A stretch of 64,000 nucleotides of DNA from Sphingopyxis sp. FD7 (lineage in GTDB: Bacteria > Pseudomonadota > Alphaproteobacteria > Sphingomonadales > Sphingomonadaceae): positions 186,001 through 250,000 of the forward strand of contig NZ_AP017898.1 of assembly GCF_003609835.1 (NCBI RefSeq). Direction: 5' to 3'. Under the pieces are notes generated by a model. The model was not told where the DNA came from, made no database searches, and saw only the letters and a list, made by a program, of their open reading frames with translations. This document shows positions 1 to 9,628 of this stretch, one piece after another; positions within the stretch are counted from its first letter, which is position 1; each line of letters begins with the position of its first letter. The position numbers and the translations under genes were made by a program.

Positions 1-320
1 AGCGAAGCGGCCGCGGGCAATCGGTCGTCGATGCCGATACTGCCCGTTACGAGCGCTTCAGCGCGCCTGCCATTGCTGCGATTCCACCCGGAGCGCGGAG
101 CGGTGGCTGGCGGCGGCGGCGGATCGAGGGCAAGCTCATCAGTATCGCGCGCCTTGCCAAGGCCAGCCTGACCTATGCTGGCGGGATTGATTATCTGGCG
201 TGGAAGATCAACCGGCACGCGGGGACGAAGATCGAGATCAAGCCCTGGCAGCGCCGCTGGCCGCTCTTCGCCGCGCTGACGCTCGTGCCGCGTCTGATCC
301 GGGGCGGCGCGATCCGGTAG
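1..320 (+). CDS. C-terminal end of an unrecognised protein (partial)
   Basis: An open frame enters from the left edge and stops with TAG at 318-320, leaving about 105 codons. The fragment is basic, with many Arg, Lys and Trp residues, and ends in a hydrophobic patch (PLFAALTLVPRLIRGG). I do not recognise the family, and the start lies outside the window. It is transcribed towards the leftward-reading hybrid kinase, so the two genes converge on the repeat at 353-429. Codon composition looks native and the last 60 residues read as a genuine conserved tail. No function is proposed. Confidence 0.6.
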   Translation, partial: RSGRGQSVVDADTARYERFSAPAIAAIPPGARSGGWRRRRIEGKLISIARLAKASLTYAGGIDYLAWKINRHAGTKIEIKPWQRRWPLFAALTLVPRLIRGGAIR

Positions 321-352
321 CGATGGCGACCAGCCTGTAATAACCCGTGCGT

Positions 353-429
353 CCCCGCGAAGGCGGGGGCCATCCTCTGCCGGTTCGATTTTGCGCCGTC
401 CGGCGATGGATCCCCGCGTTCGCGGGGAT
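353..429. repeat. Paired palindromes, CCCCGC-type repeat
   Basis: Two hairpins, CCCCGC-GAAG-GCGGGG (353-368) and ATCCCCGCG-TT-CGCGGGGAT (410-429), lie between convergent genes. Short units of the same kind recur at 32301, 54198 and 59708. Confidence 0.6.
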
Positions 430-467
430 ATATTCTGATCTCATCCGATCGCGATCGAGAAGCGACC

Positions 468-2444
468 TCAGCTCGCGAGCCGCTGCCGCGCCGACCGTGC
501 CTCGCCGCAGCGTCGGATCGCCTGGTCGAGCGCCGACAGGGTGAAGGGCTTGCGCAACACGTCATGGTCGCCGAACGCCGCGACCTCGCTTGCATCGCCG
601 GCATAGCCGGTGACGAACAGCACTGACAGGCCGGGCCAGCGCAGCTTCAGCCGCGCGACCAGTTCGGGGCCGGTGAGTTCGGGCATCAGAACGTCGGTCA
701 GGATCAGGTCGAACCCGGCCTGCCCCTCGTTGAGCCGCGCCTCGACCAGCGCCTCGGCCTCCAGCGGATTATCGCACGCAACGGCGCGGTGGCCCAGTTC
801 GCGCACCGCGTCGACCGTCGCGGCGAGCACGCGCGCATCGTCCTCGACCACCAATATGGTCAGTGCATCGGCGGGGATCGCTTCGGCCTCTTTCTCGCCC
901 GGCGCCTCGTCGTCGGCGACACCGGGCACGGCGCTGGCGATGGGCAGCAGCATCGCGACGGTCGTGCCTTCGCCTTCGGTCGACGCGATCTGCACCTCGC
1001 CGCCTGACTGGCGGCAGAAGGCAAAGACCTGGCTCATGCCGAGCCCCGTGCCCTGGCCCGCGGGTTTGGTCGTATAGAAGGGGTCGAATACGCGCTCCAG
1101 CACATCGGGCGTCATGCCGCAGCCGGTGTCGATCACCTCGACCGCCAGCGTCTGTGCGCCCTCCTTGTGCGTGCCGCGCGTGCGGATCGTCAGCGACCCG
1201 TGGCCGTTCATCGCGTCGCGCGCATTGACGGCCAGGTTGAGCAGTGCATTTTCAAACTGCTGCCGGTCGATCCAGCACGCCAGCGTCGCGGCATCGAGGT
1301 CGAGCGCCAGCGCGATGCGATCGCCGATCGTGCGCTCGATCAGCGGCGCGAAGCGGCCGATCGATTCGTCGATCGCGGTCATTTCGGGGCGCGCGGGTTC
1401 GGCGCGGGCAAAAGCGAGCAGCCGCCGTGTCAGGTCGGCGGCGCGATTGGCGCCGTCGAGCGCGTTGGAGAGGTGCCGCTGCGCCTTTTCGGGCTCGCCG
1501 GGCAGCCAGCGCTCGGCGAGTTCGAGTCCGCCGACGACGACTGCGAGCATATTGTTGAAGTCGTGCGCAATGCCGCCGGTCAGCTGGCCGACCGCCTCCA
1601 TCTTCTGCGCCTGACGCAGCTGCGCCTCGGCGGCTTCGCGTTCGGCCATTTCGCTGCGCAGCGCGATATTCGCCTGTTCGAGCTCGGCGGTGCGCGCCTC
1701 GACCGCGGCTTCGAGCTGCATCGCGCGCTCGCTTTCCGCCGCCTGTTCGCGCCGCGCCAGTCGTCGTTCACCCTGCACGCGGATCAGCGAGAAGGTCGCG
1801 CCGATCGCGAGCACTGCCGCTGCCGCGCCAAGCAGCGAAAAGAGCAGCATCGCCTGATCGAGGCTCGCGCGGTCGGCGGCGGCGATACGATTGCGCTCGC
1901 GCAGCAGCGCGCGCTCGTTGGTGATGATCTGCGTCAGCAGCTTGTCGATCTTGGCCAGCCCGTCGCCCTGGCCCGCGGCATAATATTTGGAGATGGCGGC
2001 GACGGTCTGGTTGTAGTTGGCGCTGAGCGCGGCGTCGCCGAGCTGCGCGCCGCGACTGTCCATTTCCCGCGTCAACTGCGCGACGAGTCGGCTCTGCGCG
2101 GGATTGTCGCGGACATTGCGTTCGAGCTGGGCCAGATATTGACGCGCGCGGCCCCATTGTTGCTCATAGATACGTCCATCCGCCTTTTGCAGGCCGACGG
2201 CAAAGCGCCCCAGCGCGGCTTCGGCGCGCGCGAGCGCGGCATCGACCGACCGCGTCTGCGCGATCACCTCGAGGCTCTGCGCCTGCCAGCCGAGCGAGCG
2301 GTCATAATCGTTGTTGGCGCGCGCCAGCAGCAGCACGAGCGCGGTCACGACCCCCGCGAGGATCGTCGCCACACCGACCGTCAGCCCAAAGCGTATCCGC
2401 TCGCGCCGCCCGTCGGTTTCGCTGTCATGATCCCGCTCGAACAC
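468..2444 (-). CDS. Hybrid sensor histidine kinase / response regulator
   Basis: A 658-residue membrane-bound hybrid kinase. A membrane segment at residues 18-42 is followed by a helical, CHASE3-like periplasmic region and a second membrane segment at about 197-222. A coiled coil (225-275) leads into the HisKA box GGIAHDFNNML with phosphoacceptor His294. The HATPase has its N box near 401-412, the G1 motif DTGCGM and the G2 motif GTGLGM. A C-terminal receiver (528-645) carries Asp584 in TDVLMP and Lys632. The start appears to be GTG. No response-regulator gene is adjacent, so the fused receiver must pass the signal by phosphotransfer or have a distant partner. The input signal is unknown. It lies just downstream of spt on the same strand, but 113 bp separate them and co-transcription is uncertain. 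Confidence 0.9.
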   Translation of the reverse strand: MFERDHDSETDGRRERIRFGLTVGVATILAGVVTALVLLLARANNDYDRSLGWQAQSLEVIAQTRSVDAALARAEAALGRFAVGLQKADGRIYEQQWGRARQYLAQLERNVRDNPAQSRLVAQLTREMDSRGAQLGDAALSANYNQTVAAISKYYAAGQGDGLAKIDKLLTQIITNERALLRERNRIAAADRASLDQAMLLFSLLGAAAAVLAIGATFSLIRVQGERRLARREQAAESERAMQLEAAVEARTAELEQANIALRSEMAEREAAEAQLRQAQKMEAVGQLTGGIAHDFNNMLAVVVGGLELAERWLPGEPEKAQRHLSNALDGANRAADLTRRLLAFARAEPARPEMTAIDESIGRFAPLIERTIGDRIALALDLDAATLACWIDRQQFENALLNLAVNARDAMNGHGSLTIRTRGTHKEGAQTLAVEVIDTGCGMTPDVLERVFDPFYTTKPAGQGTGLGMSQVFAFCRQSGGEVQIASTEGEGTTVAMLLPIASAVPGVADDEAPGEKEAEAIPADALTILVVEDDARVLAATVDAVRELGHRAVACDNPLEAEALVEARLNEGQAGFDLILTDVLMPELTGPELVARLKLRWPGLSVLFVTGYAGDASEVAAFGDHDVLRKPFTLSALDQAIRRCGEARSARQRLAS

Positions 2445-2557
2445 CGGCCTGTCTTACCGGACAAGCGCCCGGCCGCAAAGCCGCGAAGCCGCCGTCGCCC
2501 GTCCGGGCGCTCGGTTCGCCGCGAAAAGGAATCCGCTGATCGGAGGGTGCGCGCGGT

Positions 2558-3760
2558 TCAGCCGATGATTCCCGTGCGCTTGCCCGCGCGTTCGAAGCGC
2601 GACAGGATTTCACCGACCTGTTCGGTCGAATGTTCGGCGCAGAGCGAGCAGCGGAGCAGGGTCATGCCCGCCGGGGTCGCGGGCGGGCGCGCCAGATTGA
2701 CGTAAAGCCCTTCCTCCAGCAGTGCCTCCCACATCATCGCGCCGCGCTCCAGGTCGGGCATGATGACGGCGATGATCGCCGACTGCGGCGCGTCGGTGCC
2801 GAGCGTGAAGCCCAGATCGCGCAGCCCGCGGTGCAGCGCCTTGCTGTTCTCCCACAGATGCGCGCGCTTGTTGCTCCCAAGCATCAGCTTGCGGATGCTC
2901 GTCGCGGCGGTCGCGACGACGCTCGGTGGCAAGGAGGCGGTGAAGACATAGGGGCGGCAGACGAGCCGCAGAATCTCGAACTTCGGGTGGTTCGACACGC
3001 AAAAGCCGCCGACGGTGCCGACGCTCTTGCTGAAGGTGCCGATGATGAAATCGACATCGTCGATGACACCCTGCGCCTCCGCCACCCCGCGCCCATGCTC
3101 GCCGATGAAGCCCATCGAATGCGCTTCGTCGACCAGCACCATCGCGCCATTTTCCTTGGAGACGCGGACCATCTCTTTCAGCGGCGCAACGTCGCCGAGC
3201 ATCGAATAGACGCCTTCGAGCACGACCAGCTTGCCCGCTTCGGGCGGCAGGCGCTTCAGCCTTTTTTCGAGCGCCTCGACGTCATTGTGACGGAAGGCGA
3301 CGATTTCAGCGTCGCCCATCTTGCACCCGTCATAGATCGACGCGTGGCTGTCGATGTCGAGGATGACATAGTCGCCCTTGCCCGCAATGGTGCTGATGAT
3401 GCCGAGGTTCGCCTGATATCCAGTCGAAAACACCATGGCGTGATCCATGGCGTAAAACTCTTTCAGCGCCTCCTCGCACTCCTTGTGACCCTGATAGGTG
3501 CCGTTGAGCACGCGGCTGCCGGTGGTGCCGCTGCCGAATTTGGCGAGCGCATCCTTGCCCGCGGCGACGACGTCGTCGTCGAACGTCATGCCCATATAAT
3601 TATAGGTGCCGAGCAGGATCGTCTCGCGCCCGTTGCAGATCGCGACGGTGGGCGACAGCACTTTTTCCATCACCAGGCTGAACGGATCGGTGACGCCGGT
3701 GGCGAGCAGCGCCTCGCGCTGCTGGATCAGCGGGTCGAATTTGGAGAAAAGGTCGGTCAT
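2558..3760 (-). CDS. spt: Serine palmitoyltransferase
   Basis: A 400-residue PLP enzyme of the alpha-oxoamine synthase family. It condenses L-serine with an acyl thioester to form 3-ketodihydrosphingosine, the first step of sphingolipid synthesis in sphingomonads, which use glycosphingolipids in place of LPS. PLP ligands are visible: His139 (DIDSHAS), Asp211 and His214 (DEAHSMG) and the Schiff-base Lys245 (GTFSKSVG). The loop RPPATPAG starts at Arg358. Compared with the characterised Sphingomonas paucimobilis enzyme (His159, Asp231, Lys265, Arg378), every position is shifted by exactly 20, so this protein is simply shorter at its N terminus. KBL or BioF are the alternatives, but the PPATP loop and the adjacent acyl carrier protein favour SPT. 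The gene lies downstream of acp, separated by a hairpin-forming repeat. Confidence 0.95.
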   Translation of the reverse strand: MTDLFSKFDPLIQQREALLATGVTDPFSLVMEKVLSPTVAICNGRETILLGTYNYMGMTFDDDVVAAGKDALAKFGSGTTGSRVLNGTYQGHKECEEALKEFYAMDHAMVFSTGYQANLGIISTIAGKGDYVILDIDSHASIYDGCKMGDAEIVAFRHNDVEALEKRLKRLPPEAGKLVVLEGVYSMLGDVAPLKEMVRVSKENGAMVLVDEAHSMGFIGEHGRGVAEAQGVIDDVDFIIGTFSKSVGTVGGFCVSNHPKFEILRLVCRPYVFTASLPPSVVATAATSIRKLMLGSNKRAHLWENSKALHRGLRDLGFTLGTDAPQSAIIAVIMPDLERGAMMWEALLEEGLYVNLARPPATPAGMTLLRCSLCAEHSTEQVGEILSRFERAGKRTGIIG

Positions 3761-3777
3761 ATCAATCGTCCAAGAAC

Positions 3778-3858
3778 CGTTCGCATCGAGCGAAGTCGAG
3801 ATGTTCCTCGATCATGCGCTATCCCGAGGGGCGTCGCGACTTCGCTCGATGCGAACGG
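3778..3858. repeat. Inverted repeat with 22-bp perfect arms between acp and spt
   Basis: Arms at 3778-3799 and 3837-3858 are exact reverse complements (CCGTTCGCATCGAGCG at the outer end). The element fills most of the 110-bp gap between acp and spt in the direction of transcription. A degenerate relative lies at 28766-28817. Transcribed, it would form a strong hairpin between the two cistrons, with no T-run that would make it a clear terminator. Confidence 0.8.
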
Positions 3859-3870
3859 GAAGATGGGGGA

Positions 3871-4107
3871 TCAGCCTTGCAGCTTCGCCACGGCCGCGAC
3901 CAGCTGGCCGACATTCTCGATCTCGGCCTGCTGGTTCATGCTGATGATGATATCGAACGTGTCTTCGACTTCGGCGACGAAATCCATTACCGTCAGGCTG
4001 TCCCATTCGAGGTCGCCGGCAAAGGTTGTCGCGTCGGTCAGTTCGACGCCCTTTTTGTTGAAGGGGGCGATCAGGCCGTAAATCTGGTCGGTAAGGGCGG
4101 TGCTCAT
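3871..4107 (-). CDS. Acyl carrier protein of the sphingolipid locus
   Basis: A 78-residue acidic carrier protein. The phosphopantetheine serine lies in EWDSLTVMDF (Ser37), followed by an acidic helix II (EVEDTFDI). I chose the ATG at 4107 because it gives the usual ACP length; a longer in-frame reading from 4224 adds an Arg-rich tail untypical of ACPs. Its position directly upstream of spt on the same strand matches the SPT-associated ACP known from Sphingomonas, which is thought to present the acyl chain to SPT or to ceramide synthesis. It is divergent from the PycTM gene at 4260, with a 152-bp shared promoter region. Confidence 0.92.
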   Translation of the reverse strand: MSTALTDQIYGLIAPFNKKGVELTDATTFAGDLEWDSLTVMDFVAEVEDTFDIIISMNQQAEIENVGQLVAAVAKLQG

Positions 4108-4259
4108 CGGGTGCGTCCCATCAAGGAAAAGAATGCGCGCGGGAATGGCGCGATGATGCGCGCTTGGCAAGCGATTGCGGCGGGAACAGGGCAGCATCTT
4201 GCCGACAATCGCGCGCTGTGCCATCGCTGTCGCGGGTCCGAAGACAAAGGGGCAGGGCG

Positions 4260-4820
4260 ATGCCAGACGATCCGAAGCCCGAACCGGGCGCGGCCTTTCC
4301 GCCCAACGCTGTGCATCTGGTGCGCACGACGCAGCAGATCACGATGCAATTGTCGCAGATGGCCGACCAGAAAGCGTCGATCCTGATGGGCGCGACCTTC
4401 GTGGTATTCACGCTGGCGATCGGACAGGCGCGTGCCGGGGCGGGGGCGCTGGCGATGCCGCTCACCATTCTTGCGACCTTTTCCTTCCTCTCGGCGCTGC
4501 TCGCCGTGTCGGCGGTGCTGCCGCGCGTCGGAAAGGCGCCGCCCGTCGTCTACAAGGACGGCAAGGACCACAGCAATATCCTCTTCTTCGGCCGCTTTTC
4601 GCAGATGGACGAGGATGAATATATCGCCGCGGTCAAGGCGCGGCTGCGCAGCGAGGAAGACATCTACGAAACGATGCTGCGCGACACCTATCAGAATGGC
4701 ATGGTGCTCGCGCGGCGCAAATATCGCTATCTTGCCTATGCCTACCGCCTGTTCGTGGTCGGACTGACGCTGACCTTCGTGGCGTTCGGGGTGGAGATGG
4801 CGGGTATGTGGGGCGGGTGA
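4260..4820 (+). CDS. PycTM/DUF5706-type membrane protein (Pycsar effector family), solitary
   Basis: A 186-residue protein that resembles the DUF5706 'Pycsar effector' membrane domain. It opens with a helix containing the family-like signature QLSQMADQKASILMG, then hydrophobic segments at about residues 38-57 and 63-87, an amphipathic cytosolic stretch (EDEYIAAVKARLRSEEDIYETMLRDTYQNG) and a third membrane segment near 162-183. The ATG at 4260 follows a good AAGGGG ribosome site; longer upstream readings have none. In Pycsar antiphage systems such proteins are opened by cyclic pyrimidine nucleotides made by a neighbouring cyclase. No nucleotidyl or adenylyl cyclase gene is present here; the neighbours are acp-spt and a MATE transporter. 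The family call is good, but the role in this context is unknown. Confidence 0.75.
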   Translation: MPDDPKPEPGAAFPPNAVHLVRTTQQITMQLSQMADQKASILMGATFVVFTLAIGQARAGAGALAMPLTILATFSFLSALLAVSAVLPRVGKAPPVVYKDGKDHSNILFFGRFSQMDEDEYIAAVKARLRSEEDIYETMLRDTYQNGMVLARRKYRYLAYAYRLFVVGLTLTFVAFGVEMAGMWGG

Positions 4821-4828
4821 GATAACTT

Positions 4829-4933
4829 CGTCATTGCGAGAACCCCGGACTTGATCCGGGGGGCGAAGCGATCTCCAGCCATCGTCCGGGAGCTACGCAA
4901 GCTGGAGATTGCTTCGCTGCGCTCGCAATGACG
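4829..4933. repeat. Inverted repeat, CGTCATTGCGAG type (copy 1)
   Basis: Ends CGTCATTGCGAG and CTCGCAATGACG are exact inverted repeats, with internal arms GCGAAGCGATCTCCAGC and GCTGGAGATTGCTTCGC. A second copy with the same ends and similar inner arms lies at 21087-21181. The remainder of the 4821-5071 gap shows nothing else clear. Confidence 0.8.
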
Positions 4934-5071
4934 CCTGCGGATGCGAGCGCGATAAGCGCCATGACGATTGGGTGGCCGCTGTGGCCTTTCTGCCACCCTT
5001 GCCGACAATTGGCGCGGGCGCCGACGGCAACCTATTGAACCGTAACAATCGCGCGCTTATCCGGGACGGCT

Positions 5072-6505
5072 ATGCTGCACCAGCCGACCTCTCCCCCCGT
5101 GCATCCGTTGCAGGGTTTGCGCGCCGAGTTTCGTGCGACGCTGGCGCTTGCCTGGCCGCTCGTCCTCACCAACCTGACGATGTCGCTGATCGGCGCGACC
5201 GACGTGCTGATGGTCGGGCGGCTGGGGCCGACCGAGCTGGCGGCCTCGTCGCTCGGCTTCAATCTGGCGATGCTGCTCGGCATTTTCGGTATGGGGCTGG
5301 TGATGGGGGCGTCGCCGCTGATGGCCAGCGAGATCGGGCGCCGCGCCAATTCGGTGCGCGACATCCGCCGCACCTTTCGGCAGACCTTGTGGCTCGTCGC
5401 CGTCGTCGCGGTGCCGATGCTCGTCACCCTTTGGAACACCGGCACGATCCTCGATCTGCTCGGACAGGACCGGGGGCTCGCCGCGCTCGCGCAGGATTAT
5501 GTCCGCGCCTATATGTGGTCGATCCCGCTCTTCCTGGCGACGCTGGCGTTCCGCAACTTCCTCGCCGCGCTCGAACGGCCGATGTGGTCGCTGATCGTCG
5601 GCGTCGTCGGTGTGCTGGGCAACATCCTGTTCAACTATGCGCTGATCTTCGGCAAGTTGGGGATGCCCGCGCTCGGCATCGTTGGTGCAGGCGTCGGCAG
5701 CGTGCTGACCAATATGCTGATGCTGCTGCTGATGGTCGGCGTCGTCTATCGCGACCGGCAGTTCCGCCGCTATCACCTGCTCGGTCGCTGGTGGCGCAGC
5801 GACTGGCCGCGCTTTGTCCAGATGACGCGCATCGGCACGCCGATCGCGATCAGCCACGCGTTCGAGGCGGGGGTCTTTTCGGCCGCGGTGATGCTGATGG
5901 GCTGGATTTCGACCGCCGCGGTCGCGGCGCATGCGGTGGCGCTGCAACTCGCCTCGCTGACCTTCATGGTCCCGATGGGGCTGGCGCAGGCGGCGACGGT
6001 GCGCGTCGGTATCGGCTATGGCCGCACCGATGCCGGTCACATCCGGCGCGCAGGCTGGACCAGCTTTGCCATGGGCACGGGTTTCATGGCGGCGATGGCG
6101 CTGATCATGCTTGCGATGCCCGAAACGCTCGCCGGCCTGTTCATCGACCGCACCAACCCCGCCAATGCCGAAGTCGCCGAGCTTGCCGTCAGCTTCCTGA
6201 TCATCGCCGCGCTGTTCCAGGTCGCCGACGGGGCGCAGGTTGTCGCGCAGGGGATGCTGCGCGGGCTCCACGACACTTTTGTTCCGATGCTGTTCGCGCT
6301 GTTCGGTTACTGGGTGATCGGCATCGGCGTCGGCGCCTGGCTGGCGTTCGAGCGCGACTGGGGCGGCGTTGGCATCTGGACCGGCCTCGCGACGGGTCTT
6401 GGCATCGTCGCGGTGCTGATGCTGACCCGCTGGATGCAGCGCGAGCGACTGGGACTGGTGCACGTGGCGGCGCCCTTGCGCGAGGTCGTTCCGGCCCCCA
6501 TCTGA
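5072..6505 (+). CDS. MATE-family multidrug/toxin extrusion transporter
   Basis: A 477-residue polytopic inner-membrane protein with about 12 hydrophobic helices arranged as two related halves. It resembles NorM-type Na+/H+-coupled efflux proteins: the N-terminal half has LAWPLVLTNLTMSLIGATDV and the repeat-equivalent segment in the second half is RIGTPIAISHAFEAGVFSA. Likely substrates are cationic drugs or metabolites, but the sequence does not show which. Start ATG at 5072. It is a single gene, with groES downstream under its own promoter. Confidence 0.9.
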   Translation: MLHQPTSPPVHPLQGLRAEFRATLALAWPLVLTNLTMSLIGATDVLMVGRLGPTELAASSLGFNLAMLLGIFGMGLVMGASPLMASEIGRRANSVRDIRRTFRQTLWLVAVVAVPMLVTLWNTGTILDLLGQDRGLAALAQDYVRAYMWSIPLFLATLAFRNFLAALERPMWSLIVGVVGVLGNILFNYALIFGKLGMPALGIVGAGVGSVLTNMLMLLLMVGVVYRDRQFRRYHLLGRWWRSDWPRFVQMTRIGTPIAISHAFEAGVFSAAVMLMGWISTAAVAAHAVALQLASLTFMVPMGLAQAATVRVGIGYGRTDAGHIRRAGWTSFAMGTGFMAAMALIMLAMPETLAGLFIDRTNPANAEVAELAVSFLIIAALFQVADGAQVVAQGMLRGLHDTFVPMLFALFGYWVIGIGVGAWLAFERDWGGVGIWTGLATGLGIVAVLMLTRWMQRERLGLVHVAAPLREVVPAPI

Positions 6506-6543
6506 CGGCTGCCTCGTGGCGTCGAGAATTTTCGCGTCCCTGA

Positions 6544-6573
6544 CTTGACGCTGTCACACCCCCGGCCCATATG
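6544..6573 (+). promoter_or_regulatory. Candidate groESL promoter (sigma-70/sigma-32 overlap)
   Basis: TTGACG (6545-6550) is followed after 17 bp by CATATG (6568-6573). The same stretch reads CTTGACG-N15-CCCATAT, close to the alphaproteobacterial RpoH pattern CTTGAA-N13-15-CCCCAT. It lies just upstream of the CIRCE palindrome. Confidence 0.55.
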
Positions 6574-6581
6574 GCCGCCTG

Positions 6582-6608
6582 TTAGCACTCTCCGATAGTG
6601 AGTGCTAA
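6582..6608. promoter_or_regulatory. CIRCE operator (HrcA binding site)
   Basis: A perfect TTAGCACTC-N9-GAGTGCTAA inverted repeat 32 bp before the groES start. This is the canonical CIRCE sequence bound by the HrcA repressor, so groESL is likely repressed by HrcA and released on heat shock. Confidence 0.97.
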
Positions 6609-6640
6609 GCGACATCCATTGCACTATTGGAGGGAAATCC

Positions 6641-6928
6641 ATGCAATTTCGTCCGCTGCACGACCGTGTGCTCGTCCGCCGTATCGAAGCCGAGGAAAAG
6701 ACGGCCGGCGGCATCATCATCCCCGACACCGCCAAGGAAAAGCCGCAGGAAGGTGAAGTTGTCTCGGTCGGCACCGGTGCCCGCGCCGACGACGGCAAGG
6801 TGACGCCGCTCGACGTCAAGGCCGGCGACCGCATCCTGTTCGGCAAATGGTCGGGCACCGAAGTCAAGGTCGACGGCGAAGAGCTGCTGATCATGAAGGA
6901 ATCGGACATCCTCGGCGTCATCGCCTGA
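6641..6928 (+). CDS. groES: Co-chaperonin GroES
   Basis: A 95-residue Hsp10 subunit, full length, forming the heptameric lid of the GroEL chamber. It starts [16 protein letters not shown] and contains the mobile loop [19 protein letters not shown] that contacts GroEL. The ATG at 6641 follows GGAGGG; an upstream in-frame ATG at 6602 overlaps the CIRCE element and is unlikely. It is the first gene of groESL, with groEL 141 bp downstream and a hairpin repeat between. Control is probably dual, through HrcA/CIRCE and RpoH. Confidence 0.98.
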   Translation: MQFRPLHDRVLVRRIEAEEKTAGGIIIPDTAKEKPQEGEVVSVGTGARADDGKVTPLDVKAGDRILFGKWSGTEVKVDGEELLIMKESDILGVIA

Positions 6929-6934
6929 TGTTTC

Positions 6935-7020
6935 CGTCGTCCCGGCGAAAGCCGGGACCGCTACCGGCCTTGAACCCGGTTCGAGGTCCAGAACGATCCC
7001 GGCTTTCGCCGGGATGACGA
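6935..7020. repeat. REP-like palindrome between groES and groEL
   Basis: Left arm CGTCGTCCCGGCGAAAGCCG... (from 6935) pairs with right arm ...CCGGCTTTCGCCGGGATGACG (ending 7019). Each arm is itself a small palindrome (CCCGGC-GAAA-GCCGGG). It belongs to the CGTCATCCCGGC family seen at 19262, 30767, 46931, 51931 and 54895. Confidence 0.8.
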
Positions 7021-7030
7021 TCTAGAGTGA

Positions 7031-8713
<1,683 letters not shown>

Positions 8714-8748
8714 AGTCCTGGCCGTTCGGCGCTCAGCCAACCGAAAGC

Positions 8749-8779
8749 GGGCCGGGGGAGCAATCCTCCGGCCCCTTTT
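8749..8779 (+). terminator. Rho-independent terminator of groESL
   Basis: A GC-rich hairpin (GGGCCGG ... CCGGCCC) is followed by TTTTT at 8775-8779, 36 bp after the groEL stop. Confidence 0.9.
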
Positions 8780-8857
8780 TCGTCGCCCTGTGTCCCTGCG
8801 AAGGCCGCCGCTGTTCCGTCATTGCCTGTTCAGCCCAAGCCGCATAGCTAGACGGGG

Positions 8858-9628
8858 ATGATGTTCGTCCTCGCCATCGCGCTTGCGCTGCTCGCCGATC
8901 CGCCGGCCGAGGCCATTTCGCCGCCGCCGGTCGAACGCTGTGGCTACCGCATCATCCAATCCCTTCCGCACGACCCGTCATCCTTCACCCAGGGCCTGTT
9001 CTGGCACGACGGGCATCTTTATGAGGCGACGGGGCAGTATGGCCGGTCGCGCGTCGCACGGCTCGACCTCCAGACCGGCAGGGCGCTCGCCGAAACGCCG
9101 TTTCCGCCCGACCAGTTTGGCGAAGGCATCACCCGCTGGGGCGACCAGATTATCGGCGTGACGTGGAAAAGCGGCGTCGGCCACCGCTGGCGGATCAGGG
9201 ATCTGAAGCCGCTCGGCACCTTCCGTTATGCGGGCGAGGGGTGGGGGCTGACGATGGTTGGTGACGATCTGGTGCTTAGCGACGGAACGCCGCAGCTGCG
9301 CTTTCTGGACCCGACGACGATGGCCGAACGGCGCCGCGTCACCGTGCGCTTCGCCGGGCGTCCGGTCGCGATGATCAACGAGCTGGAGACGATCGACAAT
9401 CAGGTCTGGGCGAATATCTGGATGACCGATTTCATCGTCCGCATCGACCCTGTAAGCGGCGACGTCGCGGCACTTGTCGATCTTTCGGGTCTGAAGGCCG
9501 ACGCCGGGGTGCGAGGCACCGACAGCGTGCTCAACGGCATCGCCTGGGACGCCAAGGCAAAACGGCTCTTCGTCACCGGCAAATACTGGCCGAAGCTTTA
9601 CGAAATCGCGCTTGCCGATTGCCGCTAG
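8858..9628 (+). CDS. Glutaminyl-peptide cyclotransferase (secreted, beta-propeller type)
   Basis: A 256-residue protein of the glutamine cyclotransferase family (plant/bacterial QC, five-bladed beta-propeller). It would convert N-terminal glutamine of peptides to pyroglutamate. A signal peptide (MMFVLAIALALLADPPAEA) implies periplasmic location. Typical motifs are SFTQGLFWHDGHLYEATGQY, FGEGITRWGDQIIGVTW, GEGWGLT and LNGIAWD near the C terminus. Its stop overlaps the stop of the convergent PfpI gene by four bases. The physiological substrate is unknown. Confidence 0.9.
   Translation: MMFVLAIALALLADPPAEAISPPPVERCGYRIIQSLPHDPSSFTQGLFWHDGHLYEATGQYGRSRVARLDLQTGRALAETPFPPDQFGEGITRWGDQIIGVTWKSGVGHRWRIRDLKPLGTFRYAGEGWGLTMVGDDLVLSDGTPQLRFLDPTTMAERRRVTVRFAGRPVAMINELETIDNQVWANIWMTDFIVRIDPVSGDVAALVDLSGLKADAGVRGTDSVLNGIAWDAKAKRLFVTGKYWPKLYEIALADCR

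Noticed and set aside
4108..4224. Longer 117-residue form of the acyl carrier protein
   Set aside because: The added segment is Arg-rich and unlike any ACP; the 78-residue form has the usual length.
4260..4820. A complete Pycsar antiphage system
   Set aside because: Only the effector-type membrane protein is present; there is no uridylate or cytidylate cyclase gene nearby.
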